The translations under genes were made by a program, and so were the position numbers. The notes below the pieces were generated by a model. It made no database searches, was not told the DNA's origin, and was given only the letters and a program-made list of their open reading frames with translations. 64,000 bases of DNA. Origin: CAVQND01 sp049518415 (GTDB taxonomy: Bacteria > Verrucomicrobiota > Verrucomicrobiia > Limisphaerales > UBA8199). Below are positions 43,301 to 51,690 of the stretch, piece by piece. The number at the start of each line of letters is the position of its first letter. Position 1 is the first letter of the stretch. The DNA lies in the NCBI GenBank assembly GCA_049518415.1, contig JBEKRX010000021.1, positions 85,641 to 149,640 of the forward strand, read 5' to 3'.

Positions 43301-43421
43301 TCACATAGGTCGAGACGATGAAACTTCTGTAGTGGTTCTGGGCCCGAGCCTGGACGGCCCGTGTTCCGATGGCCAGAAGAACGGCCAGAAGAATGGGGAA
43401 CGATCTTGCGTGCTTTTTCAT
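40305..43421 (-). CDS. GH95-type enzyme fused to a truncated TIM-barrel-like domain
   Basis: 1038 residues. Signal peptide at 1-27 (SFPILLAVLLAIGTRAVQA). Residues about 28-285 form a domain of the kind found in putative glycosyl hydrolases (DKIYLEVMRNHRLVDEAGLE, RHFDEILLDDYYFFDRKTDY, ADGMFAGTESRLWVGQEQHL). It breaks off at DRYSEQL and continues directly into a full-length GH95 domain (LSLWYRQPAAKWVEALAVGN, RLQLNEDTLWAGGPYDPVNP, NINTEMNYWPAESCNLGEC, HPPFQIDGNFGGTSAMAEM). By family, the acid is Glu773 (SPENQ) and the other key residue Asp937 (IDGNFG). GH95 acts on alpha-L-fucosides or alpha-L-galactosides, which fits decorated xylan or xyloglucan side chains. Confidence 0.85.
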   Translation of the reverse strand: MKKHARSFPILLAVLLAIGTRAVQARAQNHYRSFIVSTYVIQGTVQGLMNGNPDPAGSWSNLTRNLKIDKIYLEVMRNHRLVDEAGLEKLKKFYQDQGVQVCGGLAYSISEANGYQGFDYADPENREFARKAVEMAARHFDEILLDDYYFFDRKTDYDIKAKGKKSWTQYRLETMREVTENLIVKPAKAVNPKCKVIIKMANWYDQYAGMGNDTEKVPFIADGMFAGTESRLWVGQEQHLQPYLSYDIMRFMDNLRPGVNKGGWVDQGGANPIDRYSEQLTGNASAPGERLSLWYRQPAAKWVEALAVGNGRIGAMVFGGMNRERLQLNEDTLWAGGPYDPVNPQAREALPEARRLVFEGKYSEAARLISARVMSKPLGQMPYQTAGDLMLTFPESSSVENYRRDLNLDTAVATVEYNANSTRFSRQVFASPVDQVIVVRLTADQKGAISFAAELKSPQKGSVETESGHTLVMRGVNGSSQGIRGALKFQVRVRVLADGGTVSTASNSVAVAHADSATILIAAATSYRNFQDVSGDPEAAVKAQIAAAEGKAFSALLGAHIQEHQRLFRRVSLQLGSSEASKLPTDERIRNFHNGNDPQFAALYFQFGRYLLLGSSRPGGQPANLQGLWNEGMNPPWGSKYTININTEMNYWPAESCNLGECVEPLVAMVRDLAETGARTAKEMYGARGWVAHHNTDLWRATGPIDGPDWGMWPCGGAWLCLALWDHYQFGRDQAYLKQVYPLMRGAAQFFLDTLMEEPTHKWLVTNPSLSPENQHPFRTAICAGPTMDSQILRDLFSNCIEASEILGTDAEFRSQLGTARARLAPNQIGARGQLQEWLEDWDAKAPEQQHRHISHLYGLFPSAQITPRSSPELANAAKVTLNTRGDITTGWAIAWRINCWARLHDGDRAYSILNHLFDPTRTYPNLFDAHPPFQIDGNFGGTSAMAEMLLQSHTGEIDLLPALPGVWAAGRVTGLRARGGFEIDIAWEGGKLTSARIQSAGGRKAVVRYGSRTAEIELKPGEAVRLNSELGRAPKSP

Positions 43422-43642
43422 AATGACCTGTCAAACGAAGAGGCTATCGTTTCTTCATTCGTTGAGTCGAGGGTTCTCGGCGTGCGTCAATTTCTTAGTG
43501 TTTCGTCGGAAACTCGTGGATGCTTACGCTAAGGCGCGGCAGGGCAAGCGGATCGGGGACTGCTGTAGATGAGGTTCCCGATGTGTTCGAGGAACTGGCC
43601 GGAAACGTATGGCGAAATCGGTGGACCTGTCATGGAAGCGCG

Positions 43643-46600
43643 TCATTTTGTCTTCAATTTCAAAACCGTGATGGAATACGGCGGAAATTCGCGCGTAAAG
43701 TTGGCGCTCAAGTTGCCCGCCTTTTCCGCGCGCGGAACAACCTTTTGCGGCTGTTCGAGGGAATTCGTGTCATTCGGGCTGCTGGCTGTCAAAGACACCG
43801 CTTCGCCTTCGGGTTCAATCTTCGGCGCACCGTTGATGTGAATGCCGATTCGCTGCGGCGTTCCGGCTTCATTCACGACCTTGAGATAAATGATCCCGCT
43901 CCGGCTGTCGCGGGTGGCATTGAAGAAGACCAACTGGATTTGCCGCGGCGGAGGAGTGGCGCCGCGCTGCGCCCGCGGCTGCCATTCGCGCGCCGGGATG
44001 TTCTGCGAATCGGTCGCAAGAATTTCATCGCCGTGCATCGTGCTGAACATCTTTTGGGCATAATATGCGGGCGAGCCGTAGCTGGTCAGAGCGTCATAGC
44101 CGATCAAATCGCTGCTCCATTGCATGGAACGGTTAGCTCCGGTGAGCTGACTGACGTTGACGAAAAGCGGAGCGTAGCAGGACATCACGACGATGTCGGA
44201 ATTGCGCTCCATGCCGGTCATCCACGCAGAGTCGCCGAGCGCCCCGGCCATGTTGGGCGTGGGCGTACCGACGCGCGTGGCCCATTCGCCACAAAAGATC
44301 TTCGTTTTGTCCGTGCGCGAATACTTGTCGTAATCGAGCGCATGGGCCTGCATGTCTTCCTGCGAACGGTAATAATGTTCGTCCAACACATCCGGCACGC
44401 GACTGCGGACGCGCTGTGACGCGGGATGTTCGTAACCGACTGTGGAAATGACCTGCAGATTTGGATACTTCGCCTTGATAGCGTCGTAAAATTGCGCGAA
44501 ACGTCCATCGTAGCTGCCGCTGCGGTCGAAGAAATCTTCATTGCCGATTTCGACATAACGAAGAGGGAACCGCATGGGATGTCCGTCCTTTGCGCGACGC
44601 GCACCCCACGTCGTGATGGTGTCGCCGATGACATACTCGATTTCGTCCAAAGCTTCCTGCACATAGGGATCCAGGTTCGAGCCCGGATCAGCGCGCTGCC
44701 CTCGCAACGAATAACCCGCATAAACTCCCAGCACCGGCTCCATGCGCAGGTCTTCGCACCATTCCAGGAATTCCAACAAACCGAAACCGTCGGTGGACCA
44801 ATAACCCCACGGGCTGCGATGTCCGGGACGTTGCGAAACATCGCCGATGGTTTCCTTCCAGTTGAAGCGTTCGGCGATGGTATTGCCTTCAAGATAGTTG
44901 CCGCCGGGGAAGCGCAAGAACTTGGGCTGCATGTCCGCCAGCAATTGCATGATGTCCGGGCGAGTGCCGTTCGGACGATTGTGGTAGGTCGGCGGAAACA
45001 GCGAAACATTCTGGAACCAAACCGAGCCTTGCTTTCCGGCTTGCTTCGTTGAAATCACCAGACGATTGTCCTTCGACGCTTCCACGGTTCCCGTGGTCAG
45101 CGTCACGTCGTATTTTTCCCATTTGCCGGAAATTGCGGGAACGATGGCTCGCGCGAACACTTTTTCACCGTTGGTGCTTTCGATGGAAACCGTCAGCGAG
45201 CTGGGAAAATCTTCCCCGCGCGCATAAAACGAGGCGCGATACGTCGTGTTCGGACGGACGGGGATTCCCCAGAAGCCGCCGTTGGCGATTCCGACGGGCG
45301 AAGCCTCCGACGCCTTGCTCGTGTCCAATTTCAAACTGACGTTCAACGCCGCATTGAGAGGCTGGTTCGTGTCGAGCGCGATCGTCGTGTCGCCTACGGC
45401 ACTCCAGAAAATGGGATTCTGCGCGTTGGCCTTGAACGTGCGATTGCGAATCAATTCGCCGTAGATTCCACCCTCGTAGGAGAAATTGATTTCTTCGGTC
45501 ATCAGCCCGTAAAGCATGGGGCTGACGGTGCCGGTGACTTTGCCCGCGTCGATTTGGAGGACGGGAGTCGCGGTCGGGGAGGCTCCCGCATTTGTCTCGG
45601 CCGCTGTTTGCGGGATGATTTCAATCGCATTGATTTGCGGGTTCTCGACTTTGGGAGTGAAGGAAACCTTGATAACGCCGTTGGTGGCTTCGACGTTGAC
45701 CGTTTCCATGTAGGCGCGCAAAGGCCCGCCTGCCTTGACCCAAACGTCGAAGTCCTTGAACTCGTGCCCTTGGACGTTGAAGGAAAACACGCGCTCACCC
45801 GGCCCGTTGATGCCCTCGAAGGTTTCCGCGAAATGCAGTTTCACCACGTACTTCCCGTTGGGCACAGGCCATGAAAAGGAGTCCATGCTGTAGCGTTCGG
45901 CCCGGTAGAGGTCGGGACTCTTCGTGTTGGCAATCTGGATGTCGGGCCTTTCTATGGTTTGGCCGCCCTCGAAGCCCTGGTCGGCCAGCCAAACATTGCC
46001 CTCAGCGTCTTTGACGGGCTCGGATTTTCCCGCTTTGATCCGGATCGTCTTGGCGGCGGGCGCGGTTGCGGCGGACGCGGGCGCTGCCGCGCCGGTCTCG
46101 GCCACTGTTTGCGGGATGATCTCAATCGCATTGATTTGCGGGTTCTCGACCTTGGGAGTGAAGATAACCTTGATGACGCCGTTGGTGGCTTCGACGTTGA
46201 CCGTTTCCACGTAGGCGCGCAAAGGCCCGCCTGCCTTGACCCAAACGTCGAAGTCCTTGAACTCGCGCCCTTGGACGTTGAAGGAAAACACGCGCTCACC
46301 CGGCCCGTTGATGCCCTCGAAGGTTTCCGCGAAATGCAGTTTCACCACGTATTTGCCGTTGGGCACCGGCCACGAAAAGGAGTCCATGCTGTAGCGTTCC
46401 GCCCGGTAGAGGTCGGGACTCTTCGTGTTGGCAATCTGGATGTCGGGCCTTTCTATGGTTTGGCCGCCCTCGAAGCCCTGGTCGGCCAGCCAAACATTGC
46501 CATCGGCGTCCTTGACCGGCTCGGATCTTCCGGCCTTGATTCGGATTGCCTTCGCGGCAGGCGCGCTCTGCTCGCGCTTGGCCACGATTTCCCCTTTGGC

Positions 46601-48616
46601 AAAGTCGCCGACCTCGCGCGTGAACTTGATTTCGTTGCCCTTGGCCGAAAGCTTGCCGGCGTAGGTGATGCGAATCTCGTTATCCTGGAAACTCAGCATC
46701 TCCACGAACGAAATCGTGTCGCCGTCAACCTTGCCTTCTTTTAGTTCGGCTTCCCGCTTCCGGTCGCCGACCTCCGAGTCGGCTTTCCCGGTCAATTTCG
46801 CGCCGTCCTGCTTGAACGTGAAGGTGTATTTCTGGTGGCCGATCTGCGAGTCGAATTCGGATTTCCAAGTGCCGGTGGCATCGGTCGCGAGGGTCTTCAC
46901 GGCAGGCGCGGGTGTTACCGCACTGATTTCGGCTCCGGTTTGCGGAATGATTTCAATCGCGTTGATTTGCGGGTTCTCGACCTTGGGAGTGAAGGTAACC
47001 TTGATCACGCCGTTGGTGGCTTCGACGTTGACCGTTTCCACGTAGGCGCGCAAAGGCCCGCCCGCCTTGACCCACACGTCGAAGTCCTTGAACTCGCGCC
47101 CTTGGACGTTGAAGGAAAACACGCGCTCACCCGGCCCGTTGATGCCCTCGAAGGTTTCCGCGAAATGCAGTTTCACCACGTACTTCCCATTGGGCACAGC
47201 CCATGAAAAGGAGTCCATGCTGTAGCGCTCCGCCCGGTAGAGGTCGGGATTCTTCGTGTTGGCAACCTGGATGTCGGGCCTTTCAATGGTTTGGCCGCCC
47301 TCGAAGCCCTGGTCGGCCAGCCAGACATTGCCTTCAGCGTCTTTGACCGGCTCGGATTTTCCGGCTTTGATCCGGACCGTCTTGGCGGCGGGCGTGGGCG
47401 CTGCCGCGCTGGTCTCGGCCGTTGTCAGTGCGGACGCAGGCGGAATGGGCTGGTCTTGGAACAGGAGCGGTGCGAATTCATGCAAGCTGCGCCGCCAGGT
47501 CAGCCACTCGTGAGCGGTATTGGGGGATTCGTAGAACACGCTGTTGATGCCAGCTTGTTGCAGCGCTGCTACGTTGGCCTTGCCGGCCGCACCGTTCTCG
47601 CGACTTCCGTAGCTGACGAACACGACTTTGACCTTCTGCTTGAAGCCGGCGATCTCGGTGATATTCGACATGCCGATGCTGCCGCCACTGAAGATGCCGA
47701 TGTGGGAGAACTTGTCGAGGTTCGTCAGGGTGATCGCCCGGGTCTGCATGCCGCCCATGGAAAGGCCGGCCATGGCCCGATGGGGCTGATCGGCAAGGGT
47801 GCGGTAGTTGGCATCGATGAAGGGGATCAAGTCGCCGATGAGCACTCGCTCGAAGGCGCTGAAATTGAAGCTGAAGCCGCCGCGTCCGCCAGGACCGCCG
47901 CGTCCGGGGCCGCCGGCCGGAGCCGGTCCGCGACCAGGACCGGCAACGCCGGGGACATAGCTATTGGCCATCACGATGATGAATGGCCTGGCTTTGCCAG
48001 CGGCGATCAGGTTGTCCATGATCAGACCGGTGTGGCCCTGGCTGCCCCAGCCGGTTTCATCTTCCCCGCCGCCGTGTTGCAGGTACAACACCGGATAATG
48101 CTTGGACTGATCCTTTTCATAATCCGGAGGGGTGTAAACGAAGCAGCGGAGATTGGCCTTGGCGCTCTGGGAATAGTAGAGGGTCTGTCGCAGATCGCCG
48201 TGAGGCACGTCCTTGACGGCATAGAAATCCTGGTCCGTGGCGGGGACTTCCAGGCCGCTGCCCCAGCGGCTGCCGCCGTAGAAATACAAGCTGCCGGGGT
48301 CCGGGACTTGGGCGCCATCAATCACGAGCTGGTAATAGTGGAAACCTTCGTCCTGAGGCCGCGTGACGCCGACCCAGGCGCCGTCGTCACCCTTGGTCAG
48401 GGGGTACTTTGCACCACCCAAAAACTCGAGCACGACGCTCTGGGCTTGGGGCGCAACGACGCGGGCGCGGACGCGCCTTTCAGAGTTGACCTGGGGATAC
48501 TGTTTGCCGGGCTGATTAAGCGACGACGGTTTGAAATCCTCGACCACCGGCTGGTTTGTCTGGGCCATGACCGGAAGACCAGTGAGGAGTGCGAGACTTA
48601 GAATTGCAGTTTTCAT
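43643..48616 (-). CDS. Multidomain secreted enzyme: CE1 esterase, three malectin domains, GH51
   Basis: 1657 residues. Signal peptide 1-18. Residues 35-130 are a CBM48-like Ig domain (RRVRARVVAPQAQSVVLEFL). A CE1 esterase follows, with nucleophile Ser286 in GLSMGGMQT, His in NTAHEWLTWRR and a Gly/Arg-rich insert near 215-245. Malectin-type domains lie at about 410-560, 687-840 and 852-1008. Between the first and second is the same accessory domain as in the CE1 gene at 37164 (about 575-685). A GH51 arabinofuranosidase covers 1018-1657: acid Glu1360 in VEIGNEDFF, nucleophile Glu1444 in FCGEWAT. The enzyme would cut feruloyl/acetyl esters and arabinose side chains of arabinoxylan together. Such a size and order is uncommon. 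Confidence 0.9.
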   Translation of the reverse strand: MKTAILSLALLTGLPVMAQTNQPVVEDFKPSSLNQPGKQYPQVNSERRVRARVVAPQAQSVVLEFLGGAKYPLTKGDDGAWVGVTRPQDEGFHYYQLVIDGAQVPDPGSLYFYGGSRWGSGLEVPATDQDFYAVKDVPHGDLRQTLYYSQSAKANLRCFVYTPPDYEKDQSKHYPVLYLQHGGGEDETGWGSQGHTGLIMDNLIAAGKARPFIIVMANSYVPGVAGPGRGPAPAGGPGRGGPGGRGGFSFNFSAFERVLIGDLIPFIDANYRTLADQPHRAMAGLSMGGMQTRAITLTNLDKFSHIGIFSGGSIGMSNITEIAGFKQKVKVVFVSYGSRENGAAGKANVAALQQAGINSVFYESPNTAHEWLTWRRSLHEFAPLLFQDQPIPPASALTTAETSAAAPTPAAKTVRIKAGKSEPVKDAEGNVWLADQGFEGGQTIERPDIQVANTKNPDLYRAERYSMDSFSWAVPNGKYVVKLHFAETFEGINGPGERVFSFNVQGREFKDFDVWVKAGGPLRAYVETVNVEATNGVIKVTFTPKVENPQINAIEIIPQTGAEISAVTPAPAVKTLATDATGTWKSEFDSQIGHQKYTFTFKQDGAKLTGKADSEVGDRKREAELKEGKVDGDTISFVEMLSFQDNEIRITYAGKLSAKGNEIKFTREVGDFAKGEIVAKREQSAPAAKAIRIKAGRSEPVKDADGNVWLADQGFEGGQTIERPDIQIANTKSPDLYRAERYSMDSFSWPVPNGKYVVKLHFAETFEGINGPGERVFSFNVQGREFKDFDVWVKAGGPLRAYVETVNVEATNGVIKVIFTPKVENPQINAIEIIPQTVAETGAAAPASAATAPAAKTIRIKAGKSEPVKDAEGNVWLADQGFEGGQTIERPDIQIANTKSPDLYRAERYSMDSFSWPVPNGKYVVKLHFAETFEGINGPGERVFSFNVQGHEFKDFDVWVKAGGPLRAYMETVNVEATNGVIKVSFTPKVENPQINAIEIIPQTAAETNAGASPTATPVLQIDAGKVTGTVSPMLYGLMTEEINFSYEGGIYGELIRNRTFKANAQNPIFWSAVGDTTIALDTNQPLNAALNVSLKLDTSKASEASPVGIANGGFWGIPVRPNTTYRASFYARGEDFPSSLTVSIESTNGEKVFARAIVPAISGKWEKYDVTLTTGTVEASKDNRLVISTKQAGKQGSVWFQNVSLFPPTYHNRPNGTRPDIMQLLADMQPKFLRFPGGNYLEGNTIAERFNWKETIGDVSQRPGHRSPWGYWSTDGFGLLEFLEWCEDLRMEPVLGVYAGYSLRGQRADPGSNLDPYVQEALDEIEYVIGDTITTWGARRAKDGHPMRFPLRYVEIGNEDFFDRSGSYDGRFAQFYDAIKAKYPNLQVISTVGYEHPASQRVRSRVPDVLDEHYYRSQEDMQAHALDYDKYSRTDKTKIFCGEWATRVGTPTPNMAGALGDSAWMTGMERNSDIVVMSCYAPLFVNVSQLTGANRSMQWSSDLIGYDALTSYGSPAYYAQKMFSTMHGDEILATDSQNIPAREWQPRAQRGATPPPRQIQLVFFNATRDSRSGIIYLKVVNEAGTPQRIGIHINGAPKIEPEGEAVSLTASSPNDTNSLEQPQKVVPRAEKAGNLSANFTREFPPYSITVLKLKTK
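45605..47385. repeat. Three near-identical malectin-coding repeats
   Basis: Blocks at 45605-46052, 46105-46553 and 46936-47385, each about 450 bp, match almost base for base in the same order; I see only scattered differences, mostly silent. The second and third copies are adjacent; the first (in protein order) is separated by the accessory domain. The DNA-level identity indicates recent duplication or gene conversion. Confidence 0.9.
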
Positions 48617-48653
48617 ATTAATTTTCTCTCAATGTTAAAACGCGCGCTGCCAA

Positions 48654-49991
48654 TTAATCCTGGAACAGCAACGGGGCGAATTGATACAGGCTGCGCCGCC
48701 AGGACTGCCACTCGTGAGCCGTCAGCGGAGATACGTAGTAGTGACTGTTTATGCCAGCCGCTTTGAGCGCTTCGGTGTTCGCCTTGGGGTCGCCACCAAA
48801 GCCGCCGCGTCCGCCGAAACCGCGAGCCGCGCTGTTCGTGCCGCCAACAGCAGCGCTGTTCGTCGCTCCAGGAGGACCGCCGCCTCTGCGGTTGCTGGAG
48901 TCAACTTCTCGGCTGCCGTAGCTGACGAACACAACTTTGACCTTTTGCTTGAAGGCGGCCATGTCGGAGAGGTCGTTCGTGCTGATGCTGCCGCCGCTGA
49001 AAATGCCGATGTGGGAAAATGTATCGAGGTGGGCCAGGGTGATCGTTCGGGTCTGCATGCCGCCCATGGAGAGGCCGGCCATGGCCCGATGAGACTGATC
49101 GGCAATAGTGCGATAGTTTCCATCAATGTAGGGGATCAGGTCGTCAATGAGAACATGCTCGAAGGCGCTAAAGTTGAAGCCACCACCAAACCCGCCACGT
49201 CCACCGGGACCGCGAGCTGGGGCGGCGTTCGTCGCACCAGCAGAAACCGTTGCGTTCGTCGCATCAGCAGGAGCCCCACTGGCCGGACCTCCGCCTCGCC
49301 GGCCACCGCCGCGCGGTCCGCCCACACCGCCGCCGTTTTCCATCACGATGATGAAGGGCTTGGCTTTACCATCGGCAATCAGGTTGTCCATGATGAGGTT
49401 GGCACGGCCTTGGTTGCCCCAGCCGGTTTCATCTTCGCCCATACCGTGTTGCAGATAGAGCACCGGGAAGCGCTTGTTGGGGGCCTTATCATAATCAGGC
49501 GGGGTGTAAACGAAGCAGTGGCGGGTCGAGTTGCTGGTTTTGGAGAAGTAGCGGACCTCCCGAAGTTGGCCATGGGGCACGTTCTTGAGAGCGTAGAAGT
49601 CCTGATCCTTGGCGGGGATTTCGATGCCGCTACCCCAGCGGCCGGCGCCGTAGAAAAACAGGCTGTTCGGATCCGGAACCTGGGCGCCGTCGATAATGAT
49701 CTGGTAGTAGTGGAAACCTTCGTCCTGGGGCTGCGAGACGCCGACCCAGGCGCCGTCCTCGCCCTTGGTCAGGGGGTATTTTACGGCACCCAGATCGAGC
49801 GAGACGCTCTGGGCCTGGGGCGCGACGACACGGGCCCGGACGCGGCCTTCAGAGTTGACCTGGGGATACTGTTTCCCCTGCTGGTTGGATGCCGCGGGCT
49901 TCCAGTCGTCCGCCGGCTCGTTGGTTTGGGCCGTGCAAAGCTGGCCCAAGGCCATGGAAGCAAGCGCGAGCAGTGAGAGGTTTGTTTTCAT
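48654..49991 (-). CDS. Secreted CE1 esterase with Gly/Arg-rich inserts
   Basis: 445 residues, paralogue of the first 390 residues of the downstream multidomain protein. Signal peptide 1-21 (SLLALASMALGQLCTAQ). A CBM48-like domain (GRVRARVVAPQAQSVSLDLG) precedes the esterase: VLYLQHGMGEDETGWGNQGR, nucleophile Ser308 in GLSMGGMQT, His in LTAHEWQSWRR. Two low-complexity inserts break the fold: one near residues 222-268 (GGVGGPRGGGRRGGGP, ATNATVSAGATNAAP) and one near 363-403 (RRGGGPPGATNSAAVGG, RGFGGRGGFGG). It probably removes feruloyl or acetyl groups from xylan. It ends 37 bp before the multidomain gene. Confidence 0.85.
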   Translation of the reverse strand: MKTNLSLLALASMALGQLCTAQTNEPADDWKPAASNQQGKQYPQVNSEGRVRARVVAPQAQSVSLDLGAVKYPLTKGEDGAWVGVSQPQDEGFHYYQIIIDGAQVPDPNSLFFYGAGRWGSGIEIPAKDQDFYALKNVPHGQLREVRYFSKTSNSTRHCFVYTPPDYDKAPNKRFPVLYLQHGMGEDETGWGNQGRANLIMDNLIADGKAKPFIIVMENGGGVGGPRGGGRRGGGPASGAPADATNATVSAGATNAAPARGPGGRGGFGGGFNFSAFEHVLIDDLIPYIDGNYRTIADQSHRAMAGLSMGGMQTRTITLAHLDTFSHIGIFSGGSISTNDLSDMAAFKQKVKVVFVSYGSREVDSSNRRGGGPPGATNSAAVGGTNSAARGFGGRGGFGGDPKANTEALKAAGINSHYYVSPLTAHEWQSWRRSLYQFAPLLFQD

Positions 49992-50027
49992 GGAGGGTTG
50001 GGGTTCTATGGTCGTTATGGTGGTGTG

Positions 50028-51482
50028 CTAATTTTGAGGATGGACCCGGTAGAGGCCGGCCCCGTGCGAATTAACGGTCTGAATGAGCTTGTCAGTGACG
50101 GGGCCAAGGTCTTTGTGATTCCAAAGGTTGCGGAGCTTGGCCGGTCCGGCCACACCGATGTCCACAAGGGAGACTGAAATGTCCCTGGGTTCGGTCGCTC
50201 CCAGGTCCTGGGCCGGCGCGTTCGTTGGAGACGGGGCTGTTCCACCCGGCCCGCCGAAGCCGCCTCGACCGCGCCGTCCGCCTCCAACTGGCACTGGCGC
50301 CGTATTGAAAAGAGCGATGTACTTGTCCTTCGATCCAGGAACGTCCGCAACCCAGGCGACCGCGTTGTTGGTGTTGAAGAGTTGACGGTTGTTCGTGGAG
50401 TTCTGGTTCACGGCGAGCACTTCGTCGTTGGTCAGGAGCGCAAGCGTGAACTCATCGTTCTTCGGCAGGTTGCCGCCCAGGATCAACGGCGAGCGGGCGA
50501 TGCACCATAGAGTCATTAGCGTGAACTGCTCGTCCCGCGTGAAATGCGTCCAGTCGCCAGTCGTCTGCCACGCTCGAAGGTTGCCAAGCGGCAGCATGTC
50601 TGCATCGGGCCAGTGACCGGGGCCGCGGAAGGGCGACCAACTGTCCAGCCGCGCGAACTGGGCGTAGAGCGCGCGCCAGTCGTCCCAGAAGTCGTTGCTG
50701 ATCCGCCAGAGGTTCGCGTGTGTCTGGATGTGTTCGCCTTGGTTCACGGGCGTGGCGCCCGGCGAGGTCGAGAGGACGATCGTCCGACCCGACCGGTCAA
50801 TCGCCTTGCGGATGGCTTCGATCTCGTCCTTGTGGTAAGGGGCGGAGAGATCGTCCGCCTTCACGTAATCCAGATCCCACGAGGCCAGCAGCGCGAAGAC
50901 CGAGTCGTAGTACTCCTGCGCCCCGGGCTTGGTCATGTCCACGCCGTACATGTCCGTATTCCAAGGGCAGGTGGAACCCTTCTTGGCGATGTCGGCGGCT
51001 TTGCAGGGCATTCCGAGGATCGGCGAATTGTCCCGGTCCACGGCCTGACGCGGAATGCCGCGCATCAAGTGCAGGCCGAACCTCAGGCCTTTCGCGTGCA
51101 AATAATCCGCGATGGGCTTGAACGAGCGCGTCGCCGCCGCCCTCGGGAAACGATTCGTTGCCGGGAGCAATCGTCCGTTGGCATCCATTTCCAGCATGGC
51201 GCCGCGGCGATACTGGGTCGTGTGCGCGAGCGGCTCGTACCACTGGATGTCAATCGTGATGATGTCCCACCCGTGCGGTTTGAGCTGCCGCGCCATGTAA
51301 TCGGCGTTGGCGATCACGTTCGATTCCCAGACGCCCGCGCCGTAGCAGTCCCAGGAGTTCCAGCCCATCGGCGGTGTCTTTGCCCAAGACCAGAAGGTCG
51401 GTTCGGCGGCGGTTGCGGTCAGCCATCCTCCCAGCAATCCCGCCAGGGCGAGTTTCAAGTTGAGCGCGATGATTGGTTTCAA
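50028..51482 (-). CDS. Secreted GH27 alpha-galactosidase-like enzyme, TTG start
   Basis: 484 residues. The frame opens with TTG at 51482, directly at a signal peptide (KPIIALNLKLALAGLLGG); no ATG is in a better place. GH27 blocks: KTPPMGWNSWDCYGAGV, DIQWYEP, nucleophile Asp210 in DYVKADDLSAPY, and acid Asp295 in GHWPDADMLPLGN. The C-terminal beta domain is broken by a Gly/Arg/Pro insert (GGGRRGRGGFGGPGG). Family members hydrolyse alpha-galactosides or beta-arabinopyranosides; either would fit side chains of plant xylan. An ECF sigma remnant lies in the 209-bp gap upstream, and the esterase gene follows after 36 bp. Confidence 0.85.
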   Translation of the reverse strand: MKPIIALNLKLALAGLLGGWLTATAAEPTFWSWAKTPPMGWNSWDCYGAGVWESNVIANADYMARQLKPHGWDIITIDIQWYEPLAHTTQYRRGAMLEMDANGRLLPATNRFPRAAATRSFKPIADYLHAKGLRFGLHLMRGIPRQAVDRDNSPILGMPCKAADIAKKGSTCPWNTDMYGVDMTKPGAQEYYDSVFALLASWDLDYVKADDLSAPYHKDEIEAIRKAIDRSGRTIVLSTSPGATPVNQGEHIQTHANLWRISNDFWDDWRALYAQFARLDSWSPFRGPGHWPDADMLPLGNLRAWQTTGDWTHFTRDEQFTLMTLWCIARSPLILGGNLPKNDEFTLALLTNDEVLAVNQNSTNNRQLFNTNNAVAWVADVPGSKDKYIALFNTAPVPVGGGRRGRGGFGGPGGTAPSPTNAPAQDLGATEPRDISVSLVDIGVAGPAKLRNLWNHKDLGPVTDKLIQTVNSHGAGLYRVHPQN

Positions 51483-51539
51483 GTGTGCTTTGAATGGTGC
51501 GATTGGTCAGCGGGAACAATTCGGATGCGGTGAGATCCG

Positions 51540-51663
51540 AATGACGGGCCTTGTCCAAGACAAACCGGCAGGCCCCAGGGTGTGAAGGGTTGGGCGGGAC
51601 ATAGGCGCCGAATTTCTCCCAAACCGACATTGCACCCTGTTGAACAACGCCTTCGGCCTAGGT
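51540..51663 (-). pseudogene. ECF sigma factor fragment
   Basis: The minus strand reads AEGVVQQGAMSVWEKFGAYV and, a few residues on, GACRFVLDKAR. This matches region 2 of the intact sigma factor at 55603-56154 (EDIVQQTAMALWEKFYAYDP, ACRFALNKAR). Between them the original PAQPFTPW is readable only in another frame, so at least two frameshifts have occurred. Nothing of region 4 remains. Confidence 0.75.
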
Positions 51664-51690
51664 GACCTGAATATTGTGGTTTAAGAATCG

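Noticed and set aside
44426..45052. Plus-strand frames across the multidomain gene
   Set aside because: They mirror the GH51 and malectin coding strand; the malectin-antisense frames repeat only because the DNA repeats.
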